From the NCBI RefSeq assembly GCF_040954645.1, contig NC_092809.1:67146141-67210140 (forward strand): a DNA stretch of 64,000 nt, written 5' to 3'. This document shows positions 1-10,660 of this stretch, piece after piece (position 1 is the first letter of the stretch; the number at the start of each line of letters is the position of its first letter). This stretch comes from Diabrotica undecimpunctata. Its lineage: Eukaryota; Arthropoda; Insecta; Coleoptera; Chrysomelidae. Both the position numbers and the translations under genes were made by a program. The notes beneath the pieces are model-generated. The model saw nothing but the letters and a program-made list of their open reading frames with translations. It was not told the DNA's origin and made no database searches.

Positions 1-1480
1 TTACAAATCGCTTATTAAAACTGGAATCCATTATGTTTTATATGATACGATGCTGCATACAAAACCACTTTAACAAAATTCAATCTACATCTTTGAGATT
101 AGCACTGGGTACTTTCAAAATCAGTCCGGTTAGTAATATGCAAAATCTAACTAGAGAACCACCATCTTTTTTATTCTACGGGTTTCATGTATCAGATGGA
201 CAAATTCCTCTTCTGTATCTCCATAGCTGTGACTTGAATTATTTTTCCATTCAATTCTAGTTTGCATCTTACAGAATAACATTACTTTTTATTTTATATT
301 TCAACATTAATACATCGATAACGGTTTTATAATAATAATACTTATGAAATAATTGGTGACACAATTGACAGACATATAAGTTTTTACAGTAATACAAACG
401 TACTTTATTTGTATAAATATGCTCTTATTTTGAACTGACCTACATGTCAATAAACACTATGCAATAACATTTCTATTTTTTAGTATAAAATGAATTCATA
501 ATTTTATCAAAAAGCAAATTTTTGTAGTGTATAGCTTTCAACGAGCCACTGACCCGGGGGTCGATACCAGCTATCTCTCGGATTTGCTAATAACTACACA
601 TCACTGCGGCTTTTTAGATAATTTGGGGTTGTTAATGATTTATTTTTGGGAAAAAGTTGATCAGCTGTTAAAGGGGGCGGTGCTTTCTATCGTTAGGGAT
701 TTAACATCACCATATTTCAAAGTATTATTTATTTTTTGTGTGTAGAAAGATGAGGAAATTTGATAAACTGCCCATTATTAAAATGGGGAAGGAACGTTGA
801 TGGCGTAATAAAAAATGTATAAAATATTAAGATAGCGAAGTTTTATGAAGGATTCATTTGGACACTATCTTTTATAATAATATGCTTTTGGTTAAATATG
901 TTATCTAGATTTAAAAATACATACGAGTATAGTGAAAGTTCCTGAGAAAAACTAATAAATAAGAATCAATGAAATAAGTGGAAACACGCAAAAGGAAAAT
1001 AAAAATAAGTACATTAATTAAAAAAGAAAACCCAGAGAAAATACGTAAAGAAACCTATTTAAAAATGCTTGTAAACTGTTGCCACAAGAAGATTATGATC
1101 ATCATGGCTATTTTTATTTTATGTTAATATTTAAAAGGCTTCTATGAAACAAGTTCTTCGGTTTTTAACCATACATACCTACAGTCTTCTTCCAATACTA
1201 CTTTCTCCCCTTTTTTCTATGTTTTAATACATGTAAAACTTTATATTTTCCACGCAACCTATAAGTGTTTTTGTTGCTTTTAAAGATTTGTGGTTTAAGA
1301 AAAGCTTCATCTTATTAAAAACATTTTAAGCTGATCTTATGTCTCGTTTTATTATTATTGTACATATATTTGGTTAAGCCTGTTTGTTGCAGTATATTTT
1401 CTGTAATATTAATTGGTTAATATCAAGGTTATCCATAGGTGTCTTAATTAACTACCGATTGGGACCTGAATTTGTATAAG
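1..1480. other. A+T-rich stretch, no gene recognised
   Basis: I looked here for upstream exons of the monooxygenase gene (DOMON domain) and found none. The short open frames carry no family motif. The stretch may be intron or 5' flank of that gene. Confidence 0.5.
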
Positions 1481-1499
1481 ATTAAGATAAATTTATTGA

Positions 1500-1740
1500 A
1501 GCATTATGATTAATTTGATTATTGTAAAATAGTGAGCTGTTATTGTGGACACCGTTATTATTCTAACCTGTAATTATTCTAAAAGTAGTTAGCGCACAAC
1601 TTTTTATTTACTAAATATTCTGTCATATACTAAATTGCAATTTGAATTTTTCACTTATCTCGATAATATTCCACGTATTCAGACCCTATATCTACTTCGC
1701 TCTATTTTATGCCATAGACATATATAAAATGTCCATGCCG
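1500..1740 (+). repeat. Copy A of an LTR-leader-like repeat (unoccupied site)
   Basis: This stretch resembles the sequence split by the DNA element at 46020-48520. Shared blocks are an AGTTAGCGCACAAC stretch (AGTTGGCGCCCAAC in the other copy), CTAAATATTCTGTCAT at 1611-1626, and ATTCAGACCC at about 1677. In the other copy the ACTAAAT and AAATATTCTGTCAT blocks lie on opposite sides of the inserted element; here they are continuous. The GGCGCCCAAC form in the other copy resembles a retroelement primer-binding site, so the repeat may be a leader or LTR edge. That last point is inference. Confidence 0.6.
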
Positions 1741-1879
1741 CACTCCAAGGTACATAGACATTCAACAAAAATTTAATTTATTTCTTGTGCAATAAATATA
1801 GTTAGTTAATGTTAACCCACTTTTCTTTCACTCTGGAATCCACTGGGGTATGAAGTCTAGCTCGATTTTTTTGTTTTAG

Positions 1880-2870
1880 CTTATCCAATAAATTTTCTGG
1901 GATTTAAGCCTGAACTGCACGCTGGCCATTTCATGTCCCGAAAACCGACTTCGATAATGTAATGTTGCACGATTCTTGAGTTATGCGGCCTTGAATTGTC
2001 CTGCATAAAAAAAATTCGTCTCAAAGGTAGTCGTTAAGTACCACATGCATTACTAAAATCTCCTTGATGTATATAGCACCCGTTAAACCTCCTCACTCGT
2101 GAAGACAGCTACCCTTACAAATGAAAACAAGCAAGGTCGGTTTGTTCGGTCGGTTTTAGATGCTGTGTCCGTATTCAGAAGTTGGCCGTCATCATGTTTA
2201 TAACTTCCTGGAACCGTTCTCTATCGGCTGCTGCGCGAAATAATTCTTCTACTTTGTTACCACATCATTGTCTAATAATACGCAGCCGTGAAAGTTTCTT
2301 TCGACTGTAAGAACTACGTGTTTTAATGTAGTATTCTGAAAATCGCTCTTTTCATCTTGTGTACACTTTCCTTTTTCGGCTACTACCAAGAAGCATATTC
2401 TGGCCTCATCTGAGAACAGAACAGATCCTCATTATTTCAACGTACAGTTCAAATGATCCCGTAAAAAACGCAGGCATGCTTGACGATGTATTGCAGTAAG
2501 TTTTTGACCGATCGCAGGTACTCGAGGGATTAGATTATTTTCCTCCAGTCTTCGTTTTACTGTCCACTGACTAATAACCTCTTACACTCTTACTTCACGG
2601 AGCTGTTGTTGCACTTAAACGGCATTAAAGTGACGAATTAAGCGATCATCACGAGCAGTTGTAAATCGTTTTCTATCTGATCCAGTCGTTTACTAAAGGA
2701 TCAAGTCTTTTCATAACGTTGGAACACGTTTCGAACCACTCTGGCTGACCCCGCTTGTCATAATAAGTTGTACAGACACAGTTCGCTGGCTAAGTCCATT
2801 TTCTATTAAATCAATAACGAGCGGCTTTCTTTGGTGTAGTATCCTTTAAACATTCACACACTTGAATATT
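1880..2870 (-). mobile_element. Tc1-like DNA transposon, transposase remnant
   Basis: Reverse-strand translation in shifting frames gives the Tc1 order. First comes a helix-turn-helix-like stretch with TTARDDRLIRHF. Then come a segment with VLFSDEAR (first catalytic Asp) and one with FMQDNSRPHN (second catalytic Asp). It ends with WPACSSGLNP, where the usual NPIE reads NPRK, so the third acidic residue is lost. Several stops and frameshifts are present. An unrelated LINE piece (2105-2285) sits between the two Asp segments. I could not find convincing inverted ends. It is a dead copy and not part of the host gene. Confidence 0.7.
2105..2285 (-). mobile_element. RTE-like LINE 3' fragment nested in the Tc1-like element
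   Basis: The reverse strand reads VEELFRAAADRERFQEV, the typical extreme C terminus of the endonuclease/reverse-transcriptase LINE family also seen at 28195-30187 and 49690-50605. A stop and a short tail follow. Tc1-like transposase coding resumes on both sides, so this is a 5'-truncated LINE insertion into the Tc1 copy. Exact edges are uncertain. Confidence 0.6.
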
Positions 2871-2959
2871 AATTAATTATGAAAAACGTACAATATGCAA
2901 TGTTTTGTTGCAAGGGCAATAATAACCAATTTTGATAAATTTTTTATTATCGTTCCCTT

Positions 2960-5150
2960 TTTTTGATCCGACTAATTAGTTTTAGAAAAAAGTATAATTC
3001 AACCTTAAAGTTGACCGATTTCTATGCACGCAAGTTTATTTTTAAAAGCATAATATATATAATATTTTATTATAATATACAATAATCCCAGACACCTTCA
3101 TTTCATCCCGTACGTTTCAAGAAATTTCCTTATCTGTTTCCTTATCTGCTGCTGAAAAATACTAAGTTTCCATTTCTACATAGTTGTGTCTACTATATAA
3201 TTACATTAAATAAAATAATTTAAGATTGCAATAAGAACCGAGGATCACGTACCGTAAGAGATATACAAATATACACGAGTTGAGTAACTGTATATCAGGT
3301 TTCTCCTTTTTTTTTATTTCTAATTGAATAAGTATTGAAACATATTCCGAGTGAATTGCTTGTTAACTACTTTGCAAACAAGAAGGATGGGATACTAAAG
3401 AAATAATCGATGGGTCGTAGCCATTTTCAAATGTTGTCGGTATGTTACACAAGAAAACACCTACTTGAAAGCGATATTGGTTATCTCGGTATTGTATCTT
3501 GAGGAAATGGGTTAGCTTGGACTTGTACAAAAACTTCGGTTACTTGTGCTTTAGATAAAATGTATACTATTTGAATTTTATAAGTGCTTTACAAGAATGT
3601 TATCTAATTTTGTTATTCGTTTTTTACGAAACAACTTTAGCTGGATGTTGGACATTCTTTCAAAATAATGGAACTAGTCGCTTATTCTATATTATTTTTG
3701 TGTATGATATTAAAATTTACTATGTCGGTACCAGCGACATTTCCTTTTTCACTATACCGCTTGTTTAAATCGGTCTTTTTCTTTAAAATGTCACTAACTT
3801 GAGTTTTTTTGAAACTTTTTGAAACTTTTCGGTCAAAACTCGAACATTATAATTATTATTTTTCAAATCCTTCTATCACCAATATTTTTTCTTCCAAACT
3901 TAAACACTTTCTTTTAGTCGAAGACATTGTTACCCTTAGATCAGAATATAGTAACTAAATTTGAAATGTATACAAAGGATGAATGGATTCTAAAATGGAT
4001 TTTTTCAAATTAAACTCGATGTATCTAAAGTACCTAGTTTTATGACCATAAGTACCTAATTATATAATTAGTTTTGTGGATACAATAAGTTGTACATATT
4101 TGGATTTCCGGAGCCCTAATTTTAATTTTTTTATTCGTCCTGACCTGACTGTTCGTTGTTGGCAGGTAAAATTACAATTTCTTAGTGAAACTGAAGGGAA
4201 ATTTTATTTACCCACATATGAAATGTTCGGTGACCTAAAAACTCCGTTCAGCAGAGGTTTTCGTTGTGAAGAGGTGTCCGTTAACAGAAGTTTTACTGTA
4301 CAATGAAATTAAATAACTTGTAATGGCCGAGAAAAAATGTATGGCTGGAATTGGTAAAATTGATTAGAAAATAATAATCCGAAATCTGTATTTGGTTCAA
4401 ATACATACAAAAGGAAAGCGACTTATATTTCTCGGAAGTTTTATTTTACTACTCATCTCTTAACTCTTACTACATTATTTACGAATAAAAGTTTTAACAA
4501 AGGTAAAGGTGTCATTCTCTTAGATATCTAGAAATGTCATAATTTAAATCATAAAACAGTAATAACAAATAAGAAAAAATCTCAGCCAAATCAGTCAACT
4601 TAATAACGTTTTCTTGATTTGTACCGTGTCCATAATTCGAATTTATGGGAACGGATTTCATCTCGTTTTGGAAGTACTTCTATTTTAAGTAGAAAATCGG
4701 TTAAATTTCAATTGATTGGATACTCTGTGGGAATCGATAGCATCTGAAAATTAGAGGTAAATGGGAAATTTCACAATGAATTACTCCGAAAAATTAAATA
4801 AAGTGATTTACTGGTTTTGTTATTGTCTGCAACCGAATAGGAATTTTATTCGACTCACGTTTTGGTGAGTGACTATGAGAACTTCCGTTTTTAGGTGGTG
4901 ATAGAAAATAAGCTACAAGGCGTCGTGTGAACGTTTTCCGTTCACACTAAAAAAAAGCCACCGAATAATATGTTTTAAATGCCTGTATTTTTATATTGTT
5001 ATTGCGGTTTAATATGAGCTCTAGTTAAGTACTTAGGACATGTAAATAAACCTAGTAATAATGTAAATAAAACAAGAATTGCTATAATAAAATTTGAGTG
5101 TGACCAATCAAAAATAAGAATTTTTTTGTCATAACTGTATAGAGGGATTT
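2960..5150. other. No gene or element recognised
   Basis: A+T-rich sequence with only short spurious open frames, for example at 3571 and 4076. No domain motif, splice-flanked coding block or inverted repeat stood out on either strand. Confidence 0.45.
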
Positions 5151-5154
5151 AACA

Positions 5155-5640
5155 ACACAAGTTGAAATGTGTAGTATGAGATAATAAAAAAGATTTATCT
5201 AGAAGGCAAGATCTGCATTTCAAAAAATGGCTAAGCTATTTAAATGCAATGTTACTACGATGTTATATCTTTCTTATACTGTTTTACGGAGTTGAGTCGT
5301 GGACTCTCACAGACGCTACCTACAGGGAAATTGAGGCTTTTGAAATGTAGCTTTATCGTCGAATACTGAAGATATCCTATACCGACCACGTTACTAACCG
5401 TTTTGTTTGATACTAACCAAATGATTCAAAGGTTGCTGCAATTAATTCTTGAAAGAAAAGTAAAAGAAAAACGCAGACCAGGAGGCGAAGAATTTTCTGG
5501 CTGAAAATCTACGTACGTAGTTCAACACAATAACCACAAACCTTTTCAGAGCAGCAGATTTCCATGACGATCGCCAACATCTGAACCGGATGGGCACTAC
5601 AATAAGAAGATGAATTTACAATAAGAAAATCAATTGATAC
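5155..5640 (+). mobile_element. RTE-like LINE, 3' end of reverse transcriptase ORF
   Basis: Forward frames read LFYGVESWTLTDATYREIEAFEM, then LYRRILKISYTDHVTNR, then in another frame RRRIFWLKNLRT and NLFRAADFHDDR. This is the conserved C-terminal order of the LINE family at 28195-30187. Several frameshifts and stops are present; the core polymerase region is missing (5' truncation). Confidence 0.7.
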
Positions 5641-5649
5641 TTGACATAA

Positions 5650-6460
5650 CTTCTTGATATTTTATCCTATCCAATACGCTCTATGTACTTTAAAATTTTT
5701 CTCTAATCAGATCAAAAACTAATTTAATTACTGGATTCTTTACGCCTTCCTTTGCAACCAATAACCGCGTAACATTTTTCCTTTGATATCTCCTTATTTC
5801 TCAATATCCACCATTAAACCAACTCGAGATTAAAAATTCTGACGGAAACTTTTAAAGTAGATATTAATCAACATCGCCTTACCTTAAGTTTAACGTACGG
5901 ACCAAATCTGAACTCTTCCATAATTTTCTTGTTGGAGTTTCTAGGTCAAATTTACTTACAATAAAGCGGCTCTTTGAGAAAGTATTACCGAAATCCTTTA
6001 CAGGGATTAGTTTGCAACAATATTTTATGAAGTTTTTTGAAGTTGCGGCACATTTCATGTTCTTAATAAATGAAGTTTGTAGTTACTAAAGACCTCTCTC
6101 TTTTTTCTTAAACAAATATTAATAAAGCTATTTTTTTGATATTTTAAAAAACAATAATCAATCATGTCTATGCTTGGACAGCAATTTGATGAGCATTGGA
6201 TAATACCTTTACTATATTCTGTCTGTGAATACTGGACCTCAAAATATATATACTGACAAGTAATCTTCTTCCCGGTTAGTGTGCTGCAATTGTAAAAAAA
6301 TAAGAGTTTAAGAAAATGTAACCATTTTTATGCATGTATGTGATATATTAGTACGATGCAGTTTGAAACGGTCAAAAAAATAATTTTAGGTGATAATAAG
6401 CCGGTCGTAACTCAAGAACACCAAGAAGGTCTTGTTGCTTATTATCGGGAGCGTCCGTAG
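5650..6460. other. No gene or element recognised
   Basis: A+T-rich. The right part may include the degenerate 5' half of the mariner-like copy that follows, but I could not align it convincingly. Confidence 0.4.
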
Positions 6461-6469
6461 TGGGTATGA

Positions 6470-6925
6470 ATATGAATAAGAAAAAGATAACAGTGTGGCA
6501 TAAACGAAGTGAATAAGGAATGCTACAGAACAGCAAAGCTAAATGCTAAAAGCTATCAATATCCAATATTATTGTGCATTATTGAGTAAATTGATGTAGA
6601 AAATCAGTAAGAAACGGCCCTATATGCAGAAGCAAGAGTGTGGTTTTTCCAAGACTATACAGGTGATATACCAGCGTTGCTCATCCGGCTTATTCTCCAA
6701 ATTTGGCTCCATCTGACTATTCCCCAATATGTTCCCCAATTTGAGAAAATGGCTCGTAGATAAAAAAAAATCGTTTGAACGAAGAGATCATGGACGAAAC
6801 AAACGACAAAAAAGTATAAAAATAGCCGGAATCATTTTATTGAGCTTAAAGGAGACAAACATAGAATAAAATAAACCAATTTTTTTGGAAAAACATGTTT
6901 TTTATTTCAAGAAAAGTTACTTATA
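6470..6925 (+). mobile_element. mariner-like element, transposase C-terminal remnant
   Basis: Forward frames give KRPYMQKQE, FFQDYTGD (decayed second Asp motif), HPAYSPNLAPSDYSP (third Asp of the mariner DD34D triad) and then IELKGDKH and FFGKTCFLFQEKLL at the C terminus. This order is typical of mariner transposases. Frames shift several times, so it cannot encode an active enzyme. It lies 320 bases upstream of the first recognised monooxygenase exon. Confidence 0.65.
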
Positions 6926-7246
6926 GCCAAATATATTGTTCTATGAAAAAGAAAGTTTGTTAACCAAATATATTCATCTCCAATTACTTTTTCAGCTAGT
7001 TATGACAAAAAATTAACAGAGTACTTGCCAGTTATTGTTTTAAATCTTTCTTACCAATTCTCCGAAATATTTATTTAAAAATCTCGAAGCACGATTTTAC
7101 TTTTGTTACAAAGTAGACTGTGATGAGTCCGACGTTAGAACTCTTTTGATTTCTTGGTTTCGTGAGATAATAACCTTGATATAAAATATTACCTTATTTT
7201 CTATACCATCGGAGTAGTGTTTTACAGGTATTTTTTTTTATTGCAG

Positions 7247-7525
7247 AACGATACAATGAGGATTATTTGGGCGTTCCATAAGGACGAACCTCTAGGTGGA
7301 GCAGTTGGTCCAAAATCGCTAGGTCAACACGAAATCGGTAATAGAGGAAGTCAATCCTTGTACCTGGTTCAAAGAGCGGATCAAGATACGCCTGGGCCAG
7401 AAGAAACTGCACGAGTTTGGGAGTTAAGGAATCCCGCTATTGAACCACCGGCTCCTGGTGAATCCATTTATTGGTGTAGAATTTTTAAAATTCCATCTAT
7501 CACAAGAAAGCATCATTTAATTAGG
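7247..7525 (+). CDS. MOXD1-like monooxygenase, internal exon (end of DOMON domain to YWC motif)
   Basis: This is a 93-codon exon with phase 0 at both ends. The acceptor is TTGCAG at 7241-7246 and the donor GTAAG starts at 7526. The product starts NDTMRIIWAFHKDEP, matching the end of a DOMON domain (TVRVIWAYH-type in relatives). It then passes through NRGSQSLYLV to GESIYWCRIFKIPS, the conserved YWC motif that opens the N-terminal copper domain, and ends KHHLIR. The next exon is 11.6 kb downstream. Exons for the rest of the DOMON domain and any signal peptide were not found in the 7.2 kb upstream. Similar proteins are secretory-pathway or surface copper monooxygenases related to dopamine beta-hydroxylase; substrate unknown. 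The assignment to MOXD1-like (Drosophila olf413/CG5235 type) is from motif memory. Confidence 0.85.
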
Positions 7526-7859
7526 GTAAGTCTCTCTTTTGCTTATTATAAAAAAACAAATGGTCTAGGATTTACTTAGATTCAATAGTTAATTCAGATT
7601 AGGTTATCTGAGACAAAAATAATAAAATACAAGTAAACATAAAAGTTTATCAAAAAGCTGCAAAAAAAAATAAGAAAAATCAAGTAATTGGACCAGGTGA
7701 TACGACTGCATAAGTATGGAAAGCATTAGAAGAAACAAGAACATGGAAACGTGACAAATTGCTAGATAATGTAGAAAAAGTGTCTTATAATCTGTGTATA
7801 AAACCAAAGAAGATTAGAGTTAAAGATTATGTTCAATACACAAACTAACCTTCATAGTG

Positions 7860-8710
7860 TTCAATATGGTATCAAAATTAATCGCGTCAATATTGATAAT
7901 TTGAGCTACGAGGGTTGCCACTGTGTTCATTTCAAGTAGTTACGAAGAACTTCAACGTGTGATTAATGAGATTACCACAACGTGTGATGAATATGGACTG
8001 AAGCTTAACACTACAAAGACAAAGATAATGGTTGTCAGTAAAACGCCAATACAACTTGAAGAGGCCCTAGCCTATAAAGAACAATTGAAGAGAACCAACA
8101 GCGTGACTTACCTTGGTTGTAGTCTAAATAAGAACTAGGATCTGAGCAAAGAAATTATAATACGTTTAGAGAAGGCCAGAACTGCTTTGAGATTAAAATT
8201 ATATTAATAAGATGTTATGTGTTCTCTATTATTTTATATGGTGTTGAAGGTTGGACTTTAACGGATACACTTCTCAGAAAACTGGAAGCCTTTAAAGTCT
8301 GGGTGAATCGGAGAATCCTATGTATAAGTTGGGAAGATAGAGTTCGTAACAAGGTTGTTTTGCAGCAAATGGCAAAAGTTACGGTAATGGCCAGAACAGT
8401 TAAAAATCGTTAACTGGAATATTTTGGACATATTATGCGTCACCCAGAAAGATATATAACTTTATTTTTAATAATACAAGGCAGGATCGATGGCAGAAAA
8501 TGGCCAAGTCAAAGAACATCATGGTTTAAGAACCTTTGGAGTGGTTTAACAGATTTTCTGTACCTCTTTTCCCAGCTGCCGTGATCAAAATTAGTATAGC
8601 CAATTTGATAAACCGAAAAACTGAATCTAATTTGCATAAAAATCGAATGGCGGGAAATGGATTAGAGTAAGAGTAGTAGAGAGAGAGAGTACTGAAATCG
8701 GAAATACTCC
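7860..8710 (+). mobile_element. RTE-like LINE remnant (reverse transcriptase C-terminal half)
   Basis: It starts with GIKINRVNIDNL and a wrecked YADD box (reads as YEGC with a frame slip). It continues SSSYEELQRVINEI, GLKLNTTKTKIMVVSKT, VTYLGCSLNK, then FSIILYGVEGWTLTDTLLRKLEAFKVW, RRILCISWEDRVRNK and a degenerate AAVIKISIANLI end. Several stops break it. It is the same family as 28195-30187 and lies in the first large intron of the monooxygenase gene, in the same orientation as the gene. Confidence 0.75.
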
Positions 8711-8714
8711 AAAA

Positions 8715-9645
8715 ATGAATGGGCATAAAGGTATGACTATAGAAAACAGTAATAAAAAGAAGAATAAGATGAACAGCAGACTAAAAGCTACTGACAAATG
8801 TGTAATTTATATAAAATGTTATAATAATATTAAAAAAAAAAAGGAAATGGTTTTACAAACAAAGCGCCAAGACTTTAATATAATAAATAACTTTTTAGCG
8901 ATAACGTGTATTCTCCACAACCAATTAACCGAAATTTGCTAAAACTCCACCACGTTCGCCATTTTAGGTAACTTTGCACAAACTAATTGGTTATGTTCTA
9001 AATCGCAACGTTAACAGTTCAGTAATATCGCTATAATGTTACATTCGCGTTTAGATAAGCGAAAGCAAACATTAGTTTCTGAAATTTCAACATAGCGAAA
9101 TAGGCAGATATTACCTATTACCTTGTTATTTTAATGAAAGTACGTTTTAGATCGATAGGTAATTTATAACAAATGGAATACTTTGATCGAAATTCAGCTT
9201 GCGTTCCTCGGTGCTGTTGCATTGAAAAAGCAATAGATTGGTATAAAATTAATACATTTAACTACACAATAAAGTACCACACAATGTCAATAAAGCTAAA
9301 TAATTGGATTTTCTGAGTTGGCATTGTCGTTTGTGTTATTTATTTTACATTATTTGTATGTGATTCTAGTTAACCTATATTCAAAGCAACTTTTAAACAC
9401 AAATTAACAGAATCTGTATGTAAAGGTACATTTATAACGGGCTTTATAGGTCGTGTTACAGAGTTTTTTGTGTCTGAAGTTTCGTCTGAAACTGCTGAAT
9501 TTGTTATTGCCGGTAGATAATCTCGAATTATCGATCCTTTCTACTAAACCGTTTTCTGTTTTACGTAAAAGATCCTAATCTCATTAAACATTTGATACAA
9601 AAACTAAAACCTATAATACCAAAAGCCAAAAGAAAAAGCACTTAG
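8715..9645. other. Intronic sequence, nothing recognised
   Basis: A+T-rich intron. The open frame at 8715-8942 is lysine/asparagine-rich with no motif. The last ~150 bases could be the degenerate 5' side of the Penelope-like fragment that follows. Confidence 0.4.
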
Positions 9646-9649
9646 ACAG

Positions 9650-9985
9650 TGGTGTGCAAAGTTAAGGTTAGATGAATGTAATGATCGCCCTAACATGGGT
9701 CAAACTAATAGAACCTTTAACAAACGTATAGCAGAGCATAAAAGAGCTATCAATAATAGAAAAACAGATTCTATGTACGCACCTTTTAGATCATATTCAT
9801 TCTTTTAACGAACAATTTCTAGTTCTCTCCATATTCAAAATAAAGGCCTTAAGCTGTGTTTACTAGAATCTAAGGAAACTAATAAATTTAAAAATAAGGA
9901 TATAATACTGATTCCAATGAAACGTATTCAGATTTTTGTAAATACTACAACGTTTATTTTTTATGTCATTCTTACGACAATTTGA
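9650..9985 (+). mobile_element. Penelope-like element, GIY-YIG endonuclease remnant
   Basis: One forward frame reads CAKLRLDECNDRPNMGQTNR, then TFNKRIAEHKRAINN and, after one stop, SLHIQNKGLKLCLLESKETNKFKNKD. This matches the C-terminal GIY-YIG endonuclease of Penelope-like retroelements: C..C..Y.GQT.R.F..R..EHKRA, then LH...KG.KL..LE. The usual YIGQT block lacks its tyrosine and isoleucine (reads MGQT), which removes the signature. The reverse transcriptase part was not found beside it. Confidence 0.7.
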
Positions 9986-9989
9986 GTCT

Positions 9990-10660
9990 TTGGAACTATA
10001 GTTAAATTCAATAATGTTTCTGTAAAGTCTAGCCTATTTAAAGTAATAATATTCAAAACTGTCGTTTTAACTGTCTTTGCTTGGTATGCTTTTTCCATAC
10101 TCACTGTTTTTCACTTCACCCCGTCGAAGAGTTTTCTTCTATTGAATATTCTTTCCAGATCCTCGCTGAGGAGTTGGATTAACTCGTCATAGACATGTTG
10201 AAGCAGACTTTAATCATATCTGGCTATCATCTCTTCAACCTTTTTTATTGTAAGGTCTCGTTGAATGGAAGAGTTTTTTACGTGCGTACAATGAAGCATC
10301 ACAACTGTGCACTTTGTTCTGAAACCTCTGGATTACTTTAATATTGTTCTTGTTAGCACATCGTCAGAGATGCATGTCAAATATCTACTGGCCTTCTTTT
10401 TCCTTTTGGTCTTTTATAGTCCATTTTTGGACATAGACCTCTTCCAACTCCTTGCATCGATCTCTATCTTGAGCAACATACTTCCAATTTGTTTATGCTA
10501 GTTTTTTTGTCATTTACCCGTCCCCTCTATAATCTTCCTCTTGGTTGTTTACTTTTGTAAAGTCTTCAATTTTGTATTGTGACGTTACAACGCCACAATT
10601 CAACATTGGTCCTTAGTATTTTTTTATAGACAAATAGTTTATTGTAGATGGATGGTTTAG
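9990..10660. other. Intronic sequence, nothing recognised
   Basis: A+T-rich, with short spurious frames only (for example 10307-10501). It may include unrecognised 3' parts of the reverse-strand Jockey-like LINE that ends near 10660. Confidence 0.4.

Noticed and set aside
1..7246. Possible upstream DOMON exons of the monooxygenase gene
   Set aside because: No DOMON-like stretch with splice sites was found in any frame; the 527-745 and 4076-4306 frames have no matching motif.
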